NCBI GenBank assembly: GCA_029216955.1
Contig: JANAVB010002199.1
Location: 11,360,585 to 11,424,584, forward strand
Source: Iris pallida
Lineage: Eukaryota; Streptophyta; Magnoliopsida; Asparagales; Iridaceae
Reading direction: 5' to 3'
Length of the DNA: 64,000 nt
Positions 36,346 to 49,039 of this stretch are shown here, one piece after another. The translations under genes were made by a program, and so were the position numbers. How positions within the stretch are numbered: the first letter of the stretch is position 1; every line of letters starts with the position of its first letter. The notes below the pieces were generated by a model. It worked only from the letters and a program-made list of their open reading frames with translations. It was not told the origin of the DNA and made no database searches.

Positions 36346-37524
36346 TCATGAATCCGAAAATTCAAGTATGCCTAGCTCACGACGCAGATAGTTAAAGCGG
36401 TCTTCAGCTAGTAGTTTTATGAAAATATCTGCTAGTTGATGATCTGTGTCAATAAACTCTAAGCAAATATACCCGTGTTGTTGGTGATCACGTAAAAAGT
36501 GATGACAAATTTCTATATACTTTGTGCGTGAGTGACAAATAGAGTTCTTAGTCAAGTTAATCATGCTAGTGTTATCACAGTAAATGAGAATCTTCATGGA
36601 GTGCAGATTGTAGTCTTCTACAGTTTTCTTCATCCATAAAATTTGACCACAATAGCGTCCTGCGGCGATATACTCAGCTTCAGTCGTTGATAGTGCCACA
36701 AAATTTTACTTCTTGCTAAACCAGGAGACTAAAACTTTACCTAAAAAATGACACGTACCGTTGGTACTTTTACGGTCTACTTTACATCCTGTAAAATCTG
36801 TATCTGAATAACCGATTAGGTCAAAAGATTTGGTTTTGGGATACCATAAGCCGACTGTAGAAGTTCCTTTAAGGTATCTGAAGATACGCTTAACGGCACA
36901 TAAGTGTGATTCCTTAGGATTAGCTTAATATATAGCACAAATGTAAACACTAAACATAATATCAGGGCGACTAGCTGTTAAGTATAATAAACTACCAATC
37001 ATATCTCGATACGTATGCTGGTCGATTGGTTTGCCACTTTCATCAATGTTAAGCTTGGTAGATGTAGCCATTGGAGTTCTGATAGGCTTTACATTATTGA
37101 AGTCATACTTCTTCAGTAAGTCTTTCGTATACTTAACCTTGTTGATGAATATTCCCTGTGAGCATTGTTTGATCTGAAGTCCTAGAAAGTAGTTCAGCTC
37201 TCCCATCATACCCATCTCAAACTCACTCTGCATACAGTTAGCACATTCTTGACAGAGTTTTTCGTTAGTAGAACCGAAAATGATATCATCGACGTATATT
37301 TGCACAAAAAGAATATCATCATCTAAAGACTTGATAAACAAAGTAGTATCAACTCTTCCTTTTAAAAAACTATTTTCAAGTAGAAAGGCACTTAGGCGTT
37401 CATACCAAGCGCGAGGGACTTGTTTGAGTCCATAGAGTGCTTTTCTATGTTTGAAGATGTGATCGGGTTTTTGAAAATCTTTAAAACCAGGGGGTTGTTT
37501 CACAAAAACTTCTTCTTAATTTCA
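36346..37524 (-). pseudogene. pol: Copia F RT (C-terminal part) and RNase H
   Basis: From the Gypsy I junction the minus strand reads VKQPPGFKDF, ALYGLKQVPRAWYERLS and the catalytic QIYVDDIIFGSTNEKL, to SRPDIMFSVYICAIY and a stop at 36925. RNase H follows: the open piece 36699-36346 has MALSTTEAEYIAAGRYCGQ, DNTSMINLTKN, ADIFIKLL. Stops and a frameshift separate the pieces. Confidence 0.88.
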
Positions 37525-37529
37525 AGTAT
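37525..37529 (+). other. Target-site duplication of Gypsy I, left copy
   Basis: AGTAT here and at 47010-47014 flanks the Gypsy I LTR ends exactly. Confidence 0.95.
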
Positions 37530-40421
37530 TGTGAAACCCGTGAAATTTTAGACTGCATTTTAATTTTTTTTATGTGCTAGAATAATATCTAAATTGTAAA
37601 TTTATGAAAAGTATTTTTAAAAATATATATATATATATATATATAGTTCACATGGATTTTTTTTGTATGTCAACCAGACCCGAATCCGCTTCGAACCCGA
37701 TTGGAGACTAAAATTATTTTTATATATTGAAATAGGATTTTAAAATGTTAATCATATTTTTAAAAGGAAATTATTGTATAGTCCATATTTTAATTGCCTT
37801 ATAATTTCCTAGCCAAAGCTTTTAATTATTTTTAGCCTGGCCTCAAACCCAAGCCAAACCATTTTTCCTAACTCATTATTCTTAAGGCCCAATAGTCCCA
37901 AACCCATTAAGGATTTATTAAGCCATTTCTTATATCAAGTCCAGCCCATTCTTTTAGGCCTTAAGCCTTAAGTTTTATTTGAGCTTTAGCTCTAAAGCTT
38001 GCTGGAAACATTCATTGTTCTAATTAAATGGGTTTCCATTCTTTTGCTTCTGTGGAGGAACCGAAGCTTCTTCGGCTTCATCTTCTCCAAACCGATCAAA
38101 ACCGATCGGCCCTTCCTCTTCCCTGGCCACCGGAGTTAATGTTGGAGAGACCTTTCTCCTCCCTCAAATGGTAACTTCCCCTCTCACTCCTCCTATAAAA
38201 CCCCTTCACTCCACCCTTCTTCCCATCATTCCATTCTTTTCCCAAATTCCACTCAAATTCCTAGATCAACCCGACGTTTCCGGCGAGATCGACCCCGGCC
38301 GAGCACTCTCCGGCGAACCCTAGCCCGATCCGACACCGGCGCCCGACCTCCGACCCCCGGGCCGCACCCGACTGGCGCCGCTCCCCGCGCGGCCCTCCGC
38401 CGCCGCTGACGCCGACGCTCGCCCCGGCCAGGCCGCCCGCACGTCCCCGTGCGTGTTCTGTCGCCCGATCGCGAAGCTTCCCTTCGCTGTTCCGTCCGCT
38501 TCCCGGTGCGGACCCGTTTCCGTTCCGCTTCGGTTTCGGTACACTCTGACCCGATAAATTCTTTTACTGTCTATGATGAATTGGTCCAACCCAATTCCAG
38601 TAGGAATTCGGGATTTCGGTTCAGTTCCGTTCCGTTTTTGGTTTCGTATTTTTCGTCTATTTTGGAAGTTATGTTCTGTGGATTTTTTAGGAAAAATATA
38701 TGCTGTGGTTATATTCTGTGGAGTTTTCCGATACTGCGGGATTTCCGTTTCATTCTCGGGTTTCCGGGAAAATTTCGGGAATAATTCTGGGAATAGTTTT
38801 TATATATAAAATTTGGTTTCTGTCTTTGGATTGGGTTCTCTGGAATGTGGGTTTGGAAAATAATGGTTCTGTATATATTTTCGGGTTGGGAATATTTTTG
38901 CAGGAAAACCGGAACATTTTCCCAGTTTTTGGTTTGACCGAAAACAGAAGGAATACTGCCGAAATTTTTGGAAAGTTTAATAAAATAATTTTTAAAATGA
39001 TTTTCGGATTAAATATTATTTTAATAATATTTTTGGGCGACGACCTTAATGGTCAATGGGCCCCAGCGAAATGCAAACGCACCGGTTCGACCGGACGTTG
39101 AGGCAGAGTAGTTAAAAATGAAATTCTGGACCAGAGTCTGAGACTCATATATTTTATATAATTTAAATTGGCAATTGTTAGTTTTATTATTTAATTATAG
39201 GTAATTTTCAAGACTAACAAGTTTCTTCTTATTTCAATTTGTGTAATATTAAGATGTAAGGGCATAAGCCCAGTTATTTGTCATGCTGTGAAGATGTAAT
39301 AAATTAGGAAATAATTTTATTATTTTTCTTCTGGTTGTGGTAGTGTAGTATAGATGTTAGAATAACTCTAGATAATATATATATTATCGATAAGTTATGA
39401 TTTTCTCACTATTTAAATAAATAATAATTTTATGTACAAAATACAAGTTTTAACCAAATTAAGTGATAATTACAAGTTTTCTGAAAATACCAGAATAAAA
39501 GAATGAAATTTCTAAATTCAAACTCTTAAATGCTTTGACGTTGTGTTAGTTAGCTAATCTATCAAAACTAACTAGGAAAGACAACTAGACATTTTATGTT
39601 TGTTTCTGAGACGAGTTTCCCGGAAATGTAGGAGTACAAGGAAGAGAGTAATTTACCGAATACCGAAGTGCAAAACCTTGACAACCGGAAGTTTAAGGCA
39701 AGTACATTTTATGTAGATTTTACAATTATTTTCACAATTGTTTCATTGCAAGTTTAAACCACAATTATACACGAACTCCTTCGGGAGCATTGATCGTATT
39801 GTTGGGGACTGGGGGAATAGTGTACTGGATATGACCAAATCCAAACTTAGGATAATGAATGTGTTAGCTTACCCCTCTCTCACACGGGGATAAGCCATAC
39901 CGTATCGCTAGGATACAAATGTACCCAAACCGGTCATATTCTTTACCTATTCATATCACTGTACTGTACTATTTCAAAATTGTTCATTTTCAAACTGTTT
40001 AAAAATGCACGTTATAAATTGTCATTTTAATTGTTAAAATTTGCATGAATTGTACTTTGCTCCCTCCTGACTGGAGACAACATTTTAGGTATTACTGAGG
40101 ATCTGGAGATGTTGATCAATAGCTATTTTGATCCTGACTTGTACCTGGCGGTACTCCCAGCTGATGATGATGTTGTGGCGTCTCCATAGATGCTACATTA
40201 GTTGAGAGTTTAGTTGTTTCTTTATTTCCAGTTATGAACTTTGTATTGAAAGACAAGTTTTTTTTATTATCGTAAATTAAATGTTGTGGCAACTTTTAAA
40301 TTCAAGTTTGTTGTTGAAATGACCTGCAATATGGATTACAGCTTACTGCCGCCGTCTCATCAACGGTGCAGGCTGGGCATGATCCGATTCGACCCAAGTA
40401 TTTGGGGACCGGGTCGTGACA
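37530..40421 (+). repeat. 5' LTR of Gypsy I
   Basis: TATA box CCTATAAAACCCC at about 38191-38203, then a pyrimidine-rich start region and a GC-rich leader (38270-38530) in an otherwise AT-rich LTR. An AT dinucleotide run lies at 37624-37645. ORFs at 38320-39101 are repeated in the 3' LTR simply because the LTRs are duplicates; none resembles a known protein. Confidence 0.95.
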
Positions 40422-40601
40422 TGTTTTTAGTGGTGGCCCATGCAGGTCCACTAAATCAACAATTTAGGAAAACTAGAAACAATTAGGAACACTAGAACAT
40501 CAAAATTGCCACAACATAGGACCGATTTATATATGATAAATATTTTTATTATAGACTGGTAGGTTACCTTGCTTATGCTTGCATCCTAAACCTTCCAGAG
40601 A
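40422..40601 (+). other. Gypsy I leader with conserved post-LTR block
   Basis: TGTTTTTAGTGGTGGCCCAT and GCAGGTC follow the LTR at once. Near-identical blocks follow the LTR ends of Gypsy A, B and E. A standard iMet PBS (TGGTATCAGAGC) is not present, so this block is the candidate primer site. Confidence 0.5.
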
Positions 40602-41306
40602 ATGACCACTGACAAAACCAACTCTGCTGGCAATGTGGTATCATCTCCGGATCGAACCCCGCCTCTTCAGTCAAGTCAGAGCTTTTCACCCAACCAGCTG
40701 ATTGATCATCCTCACCAATCATCCAGTGAAGTTTTCCCCACACTGGCAAATCCTACCTCTCCTCTAACTGGGTTACTTTTCTTTGAGGAAGAACCCACTC
40801 ATGTTGCTTCACCAGTACCAAAGAACACCTTTCAGATGGTTGCTTTATTTCAAGAAATCCTAGAGTATCAGAAGATTCAAGCTGAACAGATGGATATCTC
40901 GAGAGAAGTCATGAAGAATATCAACGACGCAACCTTAGCCATTTTAAACCAAGTTGGAGCGGAACCTCGTCCTAGGAGGGATACCCATGAGAATAGAAGA
41001 TATTTGGGCCCTGTCCGACAACCAGATTGCAAGAAGCTTTTGGTTTGTGCCTACTGTAAGAGACTTGGTCACCAAGCCAACATTTGTCGCAAGAGATTAA
41101 GGCAATATTTGGTGTGTGGATCTGCTGAACATCAAGTTAAGGACTGCCTCTTATCTTATCATCGTATCGGAGCGTCTATTATGCCACAACCTCAGGACTC
41201 TATCCAACAGACCGTAGGAAGGGATGAAGCAGAATCAAGGATCATAGAAGAGGAAGAAAATGGAGATGCCCAAGCAAGAACCAGAACCATGAAGAATAGT
41301 ACTTAG
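40602..41306 (+). CDS. gag: Gypsy I short gag ORF with zinc knuckle
   Basis: An intact ORF of 234 codons. The N-terminal part (1-80) is Ser/Pro/Thr-rich. Residues about 80-120 are helical (MVALFQEILEYQKIQAEQMD). Then come one intact CCHC knuckle, CAYCKRLGHQANIC, and a second with the first Cys lost, YLVCGSAEHQVKDC. The capsid (retrotrans_gag) domain present in Gypsy A and B is missing, so this is an internally deleted gag. It could bind RNA but should not form a shell alone. It is the only long intact retroelement ORF in this element. Confidence 0.7.
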   Translation: MTTDKTNSAGNVVSSPDRTPPLQSSQSFSPNQLIDHPHQSSSEVFPTLANPTSPLTGLLFFEEEPTHVASPVPKNTFQMVALFQEILEYQKIQAEQMDISREVMKNINDATLAILNQVGAEPRPRRDTHENRRYLGPVRQPDCKKLLVCAYCKRLGHQANICRKRLRQYLVCGSAEHQVKDCLLSYHRIGASIMPQPQDSIQQTVGRDEAESRIIEEEENGDAQARTRTMKNST

Positions 41307-41479
41307 GACTGCTGAGAGGTATTATCTATTAAGAAGCTGTAACAAGATGTCCCTAGATCAATTATGAGAGTTTTGTTGTAATTCTCTTATATGAATAAAA
41401 TCTTAGTTACATCTTCATGATAGAAGTTTTCCCTAATAGTTTCTGGATTACCCTATGCATAGAAATATTCCATTAACCT

Positions 41480-42060
41480 AGTACCTAGCTCTTTCCCTAT
41501 GACTAAGTGATACTATAGAATCGACCTGAAGGAAGCCAAGGAAATGAAGGATTAGATCAATGGACTAAAGGTGTTGGGTTTCATATAAGACGGAGCTTCA
41601 CTCTAAGAAGCATCAGTCTTGTTTGTATCCAAGAAGGATAAAACAATATGGATGACTATCAGGGCACTGAAGAATTACTTTTTCTCGACTGATGATCTAT
41701 CCAAGTTGAGTGAACTTAAGGGTTTTCGGAGATTAACTTAAGAACTGACTACCATCAGATTAAGAAGGAGTACATTCTCAAGACGACATTCAACACCAAA
41801 TACTGGTAGTTGAATTTTTGGATCATGTCTCTTGGAATGATGAATACTCTTGTTGTGTTCATGAATCTCATGAACAGAGTCTTTTTATGAGTAATTGAAT
41901 CAATTTGTTGTCTTTTCTTTAGATAACAAAAATCTGATATACTCAAGGACTGAAGAAGAACATGAAGAGCATCTGAGAAATTTCTAGGAACTTTGAAGAA
42001 GTTTTTGGTAAGCTATCAAGACATGAATTTTCTTAGACAATGTGGTTTTTGCCATAATGT
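41480..42060 (+). pseudogene. pol: Gypsy I reverse transcriptase remnant
   Basis: Fragments of RT can be read with many stops: SVLFVSKKDKTIWMTIRALKN (family VLFVKKKDGSxRMCIDYRxLN), then DLSKLSELKGF and TPNT/FMNLMN-like pieces. At least six stops or frame changes occur across the domain. No catalytic YxDD motif remains readable. Confidence 0.7.
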
Positions 42061-42369
42061 CACAAGAGAAGAAAATTTGATAGACTCTAGATAGATAGCC
42101 GCTGTGGAGAAGTCGTATATCTAAGTTCAATGGTTTCTTGGACTTGATGGGATACTACTGGAATCTGTGTAGGAATTCGCCAAGATTGCTGAGTCAATGA
42201 TGAAGCTGACTCGAAAGAATGAAGAGTTTGTCTGGACGCATTTAAGAAGCTGTAGAAGAGGCTTACCACTGCACCAATCCTTGCGCTACCCGCAGGATCC
42301 GGTGGTTTCACAATATACAGTGACGCCTCAGGCAAAGGACTGGGTTGCGTTCTTCAACAACATGGGAAA

Positions 42370-42621
42370 GTGATTGCCTATGCATCTAGGCAACTACGGA
42401 CTCATGAGAAGAACTATCCCACTCATGATCTGGAGCTGGCTGCAGTCATCTTTGCATTGAAGCTTTGGAAGCATTATCTCTATGGAGAGAGAGTGGAAAT
42501 ATACACAGATCACAAAAGTCTGAAGTATGTTTTCACTCAGAAGGAGTTAAACATGAGGCAAAAGAAGTTGGCTGAAGCTGATGAAGGATTTCAACATCGA
42601 CCTGCAATACCATTCAGGTAA
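42370..42621 (+). pseudogene. pol: Gypsy I RNase H piece
   Basis: An open segment [20 protein letters not shown] and [20 protein letters not shown] is a clear Ty3/gypsy RNase H domain. Upstream in the same region [20 protein letters not shown] (42300-42360) completes its N-terminus. Flanking RT and integrase are broken, so it is not part of a working polyprotein. Confidence 0.88.
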
Positions 42622-42837
42622 GACAAATGTAGTCGCTGATGCATTCAGTCGATATCCTATGGTGATGTTTTGACCAAGGAGCGATATCTGCTAGAAGACA
42701 TCAAGATGTTGGACTGAAGATTATACTGCCTGGAGGAAAGATCTGGATGCTGATTCATGAAGTTGCAAGTGATTTCGAGGATGATAAACAAAATCAAGAA
42801 GACTCAGTTTCAAGTCAAGGACACTTTGCAAACTAAG

Positions 42838-43740
42838 AAAACAAGAATTGGCGGGAACACTTGAGGGTTTTACAATCACCAGCAATGAAGCTCTGAAGAA
42901 TGGTACGAGGCTCTGCGTACCATCTGGCAAACGGAGGAACGAGCTGATGGAAGAAGTGTACCAGTCGCAATATTTCATACATTCAGGAGCTAATAAAGAT
43001 GTGTTGGAATATACCCACCATATTGGGTGTTATGGAATGAAGAAGGACAATTCCAAGTATGAGGATAGATGTTTTAATTTGTCAACATGAGAAATTGAGA
43101 CCAGCAAGTTTGTTGCAGCCACTAGACATAGGTAATAATTACTTTGTTCCCAAGGAGGGAAGGACACTAATTGGATTATTGTGGACCGACTGACTAAGTC
43201 AACTCACTTTAATTCCTTCAAGGTTGGTTTAATCATCAAGAAGTTGGCAGCACGGTATGTGCGGCATATCTATTGGATTTATGGATTACATACCGACGGA
43301 CAATCAAAGAAGATAATCCAGACGCTTGAAGACATGCCGAGGATCTTACGTCTTGGAATTTGTGGAGCCTTGGAGAAGACCATTTGTAAATGGTAGAGTT
43401 TCCTTACAACAACTACCAAGTTAGTATCGTCGACCAGTGGAGTTTGAAGAAGGAGATAGTGAAGATCTCTCCTACCAGAGGAATGATCATTGAGCCCCAG
43501 GTACATCGGCCCGTTTGAAGTGTTAAGCCGAGTCGGAGAAGTAGCGTACCGGTTAGCTCTACCAGCTAATCTTGAGGGTGTACAACGTCATCCAATTTAA
43601 CAGTTAAGAAGTTGCATCTCGAATCTGAGTAATATTTTGGACAATTCAGAGCTGAAGAGTAAATCAAGCCTTACAGTGCCAGAGAAACCAGTAGCAAGCG
43701 TAGTCAAAGGAGAGAAGAAGATCAGAAGATTTGAGCCATC
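42838..43740 (+). pseudogene. pol: Gypsy I integrase remnant
   Basis: The zinc-binding integrase N-domain can be partly read (ALKNGTRLCVPSGKRRNELM, GMKKDNSKYEDRCFNLST), followed by VDRLTKSTHF (family VDRLTKSAHF) and GLHTDGQSK (family FHPQTDGQSE). The pieces are in different frames with stops. It is non-functional. Confidence 0.78.
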
Positions 43741-44097
43741 ATAATTCCTATTTCCTTCAATCTTTATCTTTCGTTCTAAACTTGACTGATGCTGCTAAGT
43801 TAGCCTAGTTTTTGCAAGCTATTTTTTTTCAAGCTTGATCATGACAGTATTTTATTGGGTGCACCCACTAATATATTGTCTAATCAGGACTGGTGCATGA
43901 TGGTCTGATCAACCTCGTGTACTTTGGTTCGCTTTTGTATTTTTTGCATATCATAAATGAAGTTTGTCCCTAAAACGTCTCATCCATGACTACTTTGGAA
44001 ATTTTTATTTTTTTTGAATCCTAGTTACGAGCACAATATCTGTACCTGCTTGACTTGAGGTAATTCCTACTCTACTCCTTAAATTTCGAGGACGAAA

Positions 44098-44116
44098 TTT
44101 TCTAAGGAGGGAGGGT
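44098..44116 (+). promoter_or_regulatory. Polypurine tract of Gypsy I
   Basis: AAGGAGGGAGGGT lies directly before the 3' LTR start TGTGAAACCCG and follows the GAGGACGAAATTTT motif common before Gypsy PPTs. Confidence 0.9.
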
Positions 44117-47009
44117 TGTGAAACCCGTGAAATTTTAGACTGCATTTTAATTTTTTTTATGTGCTAGAATAATATCTAAATTGTAAATTTATGAAAAGTA
44201 TTTTTAAAAATATATATATATATATATATATAGTTCACATGGATTTTTTTTTGTATGTCAACCAGACCCGAATCCGCTTCGAACCCGATTGGAGACTAAA
44301 ATTATTTTTATATATTGAAATAGGATTTTAAAATGTTAATCATATTTTTAAAAGGAAATTATTGTATAGTCCATATTTTAATTGCCTTATAATTTCCTAG
44401 CCAAAGCTTTTAATTATTTTTAGCCTGGCCTCAAACCCAAGCCAAACCATTTTTCCTAACTCATTATTCTTAAGGCCCAATAGTCCCAAACCCATTAAGG
44501 ATTTATTAAGCCATTTCTTATATCAAGTCCAGCCCATTCTTTTAGGCCTTAAGCCTTAAGTTTTATTTGAGCTTTAGCTCTAAAGCTTGCTGGAAACATT
44601 CATTGTTCTAATTAAATGGGTTTCCATTCTTTTGCTTCTGTGGAGGAACCGAAGCTTCTTCGGCTTCATCTTCTCCAAACCGATCAAAACCGATCGGCCC
44701 TTCCTCTTCCCTGGCCACCGGAGTTAATGTTGGAGAGACCTTTCTCCTCCCTCAAATGGTAACTTCCCCTCTCACTCCTCCTATAAAACCCCTTCACTCC
44801 ACCCTTCTTCCCATCATTCCATTCTTTTCCCAAATTCCACTCAAATTCCTAGATCAACCCGACGTTTCCGGCGAGATCGACCCCGGCCGAGCACTCTCCG
44901 GCGAACCCTAGCCCGATCCGACACCGGCGCCCGACCTCCGACCCCCGGGCCGCACCCGACCGGCGCCGCTCCCCGCGCGGCCCTCCGCCGCCGCTGACGC
45001 CGACGCTCGCCCCGGCCAGGCCGCCCGCACGTCCCCGTGCGTGTTCTGTCGCCCGATCGCGAAGCTTCCCTTCGCTGTTCCGTCCGCTTCCCGGTGCGGA
45101 CCCGTTTCCGTTCCGCTTCGGTTTCGGTACACTCTGACCCGATAAATTCTTTTACTGTCTATGATGAATTGGTCCAACCCAATTCCAGTAGGAATTCGGG
45201 ATTTCGGTTCAGTTCCGTTCCGTTTTCGGTTTCGTATTTTTCGTCTATTTTGGAAGTTATGTTCTGTGGATTTTTTAGGAAAAATATATGCTGTGGTTAT
45301 ATTCTGTGGAGTTTTCCGATACTGCGGGATTTCCGTTTCATTCTCGGGTTTCCGGGAAAATTTCGGGAATAATTCTGGGAATAGTTTTTATATATAAAAT
45401 TTGGTTTCTGTCTTTGGATTGGGTTCTCTGGAATGTGGGTTTGGAAAATAATGGTTCTGTATATATTTTCGGGTTGGGAATATTTTTGCAGGAAAACCGG
45501 AACATTTTCCCAGTTTTTGGTTTGACCGAAAACAGAAGGAATACTGCCGAAATTTTTGGGAAGTTTAATAAAATGATTTTTAAAATGATTTTCGGATTAA
45601 ATATTATTTTAATAATATTTTTGGGCGACGACCTTAATGGTCAATGGGCCCCAGCGAAATGCAAACGCACCGGTTCGACCGGACGTTGAGGCAGAGTAGT
45701 TAAAAATGAAATTCTGGACCAGAGTCTGAGACTCATATATTTTATATAATTTAAATTGGCAATTGTTAGTTTTATTATTTAATTATAGGTAATTTTCAAG
45801 ACTAACAAGTTTCTTCTTATTTCAATTTGTGTAATATTAAGATGTAAGGGCATAAGCCCAGTTATTTGTCATGCTGTGAAGATGTAATAAATTAGGAAAT
45901 AATTTTATTATTTTTCTTCTGGTTGTGGTAGTGTAGTATAGATGTTAGAATAACTCTAGATAATATATATATTATCGATAAGTTATGATTTTCTCACTAT
46001 TTAAATAAATAATAATTTTATGTACAAAATACAAGTTTTAACCAAATTAAGTGATAATTACAAGTTTTCTGAAAATACCAGAATAAAAGAATGAAATTTC
46101 TAAATTCAAACTCTTAAATGCTTTGACGTTGTGTTAGTTAGCTAATCTATCAAAACTAACTAGGAAAGACAACTAGACATTTTATGTTTGTTTCTGAGAC
46201 GAGTTTCCCGGAAATGTAGGAGTACAAGGAAGAGAGTAATTTACCGAATACCGAAGTGCAAAACCTTGACAACCGAAAGTTTAAGGCAAGTACATTTTAT
46301 GTAGATTTTACAATTATTTTCACAATTGTTTCATTGCAAGTTTAAACCACAATTATACACGAACTCCTTCGGGAGCATTGATCGTATTGTTGGGGACTGG
46401 GGGAATAGTGTACTGGATATGACCAAATCCAAACTTAGGATAATGAATGTGTTAGCTTACCCCTCTCTCACACGGGGATAAGCCATACCGTATCGCTAGG
46501 ATACAAATGTACCCAAACCGGTCATATTCTTTACCTATTCATATCACTGTACTGTACTATTTCAAAATTGTTCATTTTCAAACTGTTTAAAAATGCATGT
46601 TATAAATTGTCATTTTAATTGTTAAAATTTGCATGAATTGTACTTTGCTCCCTCCTGACTGGAGACAACATTTTAGGTATTACTGAGGATCTGGAGATGT
46701 TGATCAATAGCTATTTTGATCCTGACTTGTACCCGGCGGTACTCCCAGCTGATGATGATGTTGTGGCGTCTCCATAGATGCTACATTAGTTGAGAGTTTA
46801 GTTGTTTCTTTATTTCCAGTTATGAACTTTGTATTGAAAGACAAGTTTTTTTTATTATCGTAAATTAAATGTTGTGGCAACTTTTAAATTCAAGTTTGTT
46901 GTTGAAATGACCTGCAATATGGATTACAGCTTACTGCCGCCGTCTCATCAACGGTGCAGGCTGGGCATGATCCGATTCGACCCAAGTATTTGGGGACCGG
47001 GTCGTGACA
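44117..47009 (+). repeat. 3' LTR of Gypsy I
   Basis: 2893 bp, near-identical to 37530-40421. Differences seen by eye include T/C at 38371 versus 44960, T/C at 38637 versus 45225, G/A changes near 45560 and 45584, G/A near 46276, C/T near 46599 and T/C near 46733. Confidence 0.95.
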
Positions 47010-47014
47010 AGTAT
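47010..47014 (+). other. Target-site duplication of Gypsy I, right copy
   Basis: AGTAT, matching 37525-37529. Confidence 0.95.
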
Positions 47015-48900
47015 CCATTGAAAAATACACTTTTCACGTCCATTTGAAATAATTTGAAATAATAAAAACATACAAATGCACAAAACATACGGATAGCTTC
47101 TAATCTAGCAACAGGAGCATATGTCTCATCATAATCAATACCTTCTTCTTGATTATAATCTTGTGCAACTAGATGTGCTTTGTTGCGTAGGACTTGCCCA
47201 TCCTCACTTAGTTTATTTTGGAACATCTATTTGGTACCAATTATCGATTGACCAATAAGTTTAGGAACGAGTTCCCATACTTGATTTTTCTCAAAATGAT
47301 TAAGTTCCTCTTGCATGGCATCAATCTAAAATTTATCAGCAAAAGTATCTACTACAGTTTTAGGTTCTACTTGCGATATGAAAGCTATATTAGCTGCTAT
47401 ATCAGTATCTTTATTTGAAGAACGTGTACTTACACCCTTCGATGCATCACCTATGATGAGCGTCTCTGGATGATCTGGAAAGAACTTCTAGGATTTGAAT
47501 CTTTGTGTTAGATATTCCACAGGACTCTCATTGGTATAACAGTATCTTTGGATGACTTGGATTTGACCTGTGTATCTTCATCATCATTGTCACTAGATCT
47601 GTGACTATTGAGCTCATCAAAAGTAACGTTAATAGATTCTTCAACAATCATAGATATTTTATTGAATACTCTATATCCCTTACTCTTAGCAGCATATCCG
47701 AGAAATATCCCTTCATCTGCTTTAGAGTCGAACTTTCCCAAGTTGTCCTTGGTGTTCAGGATAAAACAACGACATCCAAAAACTTTAAAATAAGAAATAT
47801 TAGGAATCCTTCCAAACCAAGCTCATATGGTGATAGGTCGATTTAACACCATATTCAAAACATGACAGGCTGTACTAACAGCTTCTGCCCAAAAATATTT
47901 AGGAAGATTATACTGATTCAGCATGAATCTAGCCATCTCGCTTAGAGTTCGATTCTTCCGCTCCACAACACCATTCTGTTAGGAAGTTCTAGGACAAGAA
48001 AACTTGTGGTAATATCCACTATCATCACAAAACTTTTTAAAATTAGAATTTATGAATTTTCTACCATGATCACTTCGGATACGAGTAATCATGAAGCCTT
48101 TTTTCGTTTTGTACTTTTTGTAAAATATCTGAAATTCAAAAATAGGATCACTTTTATTTGATAAAAAGTAAACCTAAATAAAACGAGAGAAATTATCAAC
48201 AGTAACAAAAGCGTAGAGCTTAGCGCTAAGACTAGCGACTCTACTCGGGCCAAACAAATCCATATGAATTAACTGTAAGGGTCTAGAAGTACTTACAGCG
48301 TTGATGGATTTAAAGGTTGACCTAGTTGCCTTGTTTTTTTCACAATCAGCACATATCATGTCTCTCTTAAATATTATTTCGGGGAGTCCTTTTACCAATT
48401 TCTTGGTGCTAAGTCGTAAGATAGTATCCATATTAGCATGTCCTAGCCTCATGTGCCATAGCCAACTTTTATCCTGATTTGCTACTAGGCACCTTCCTGT
48501 ATTGTTAGTACTCTCTAGAAAGAAAATATAAATGTTGTCTTCTCTAATCCCTTCATATATAGGATTATCAGATAAATATCATATATAGTACATTTGTCTT
48601 TTACAAAGTTGATGCCATAACCATTATCTGCCAAATGACTTATGCTAAGTAGGTTATGTTTCAATTTTGTAACTAGACAAACGTCTTTTATTAATGGGTA
48701 AGGAGACATACCAACAGTGTCGTTTCCAATTATATCACTCTCAAGTTATCTCCGAAGGAAACGTATCATTCTTTCTTCATCGATAGCATAGCGAACAAAG
48801 AAGCATCACCAGTCATGCGCCGCGAACATTCGCTATCGAGGATCTACTTGCTTCTAGCATAAGAGGATTGAGGGTCCACCTACAAAATGAGTAGATAAAT
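47015..48900 (-). pseudogene. pol: Copia F protease end, integrase and RT N-terminal part
   Basis: From high to low coordinates: PLIKDVCLVTKLKHNLLSIS (pre-integrase, 48709-48515); RLGHANMDTI and the CADCEKNKATRS zinc site (48452-48174) leading into the integrase core (LIHMDLFGPSRVAS, FVTVDNFSRF); broken integrase pieces to 47750; KADEGIFLGYAAKSKGYRVF (47741-47508); and RT blocks FQNKLSEDGQVLRNKAHLVA and YDETYAPVARLEAIR (47226-47030). The frame then meets Gypsy I inside DVKSVFFNGYLxE. Several stops are present. Confidence 0.85.
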
Positions 48901-49039
48901 CCTTTGGTACCCATTTCTTGAAGGGTCCATATTGATTAGTCTTGGGTCTCCAGATAAGTGATTAATTGTCAACAAGCTTTCTTGCTAGACAATACTGTGA
49001 TATGTGCCCGTGTGTACCACAGTACTTGCAAGTAAGTTT

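Larger units (their letters stand above)
37530..47009 (+). mobile_element. Gypsy I, recently inserted non-autonomous LTR retrotransposon
   Basis: It is 9480 bp with two LTRs of 2892 and 2893 bp that differ by about seven substitutions and one T-run indel by eye. The ends are TGTGAAACCCG...GGGTCGTGACA and the TSD is AGTAT. The internal region (40422-44116, 3.7 kb) holds a short gag ORF, badly broken RT, an RNase H piece, a broken integrase region and a PPT. The LTR family resembles Tekay/Del-like chromoviruses in length and layout; no chromodomain was recognised. It splits the RT of Copia F. Confidence 0.95.

Noticed and set aside
38320..39101. ORFs of 78-133 codons conserved at 44908-45689
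   Set aside because: They are conserved only because the two LTRs of Gypsy I are near-identical copies; no protein family is recognised.
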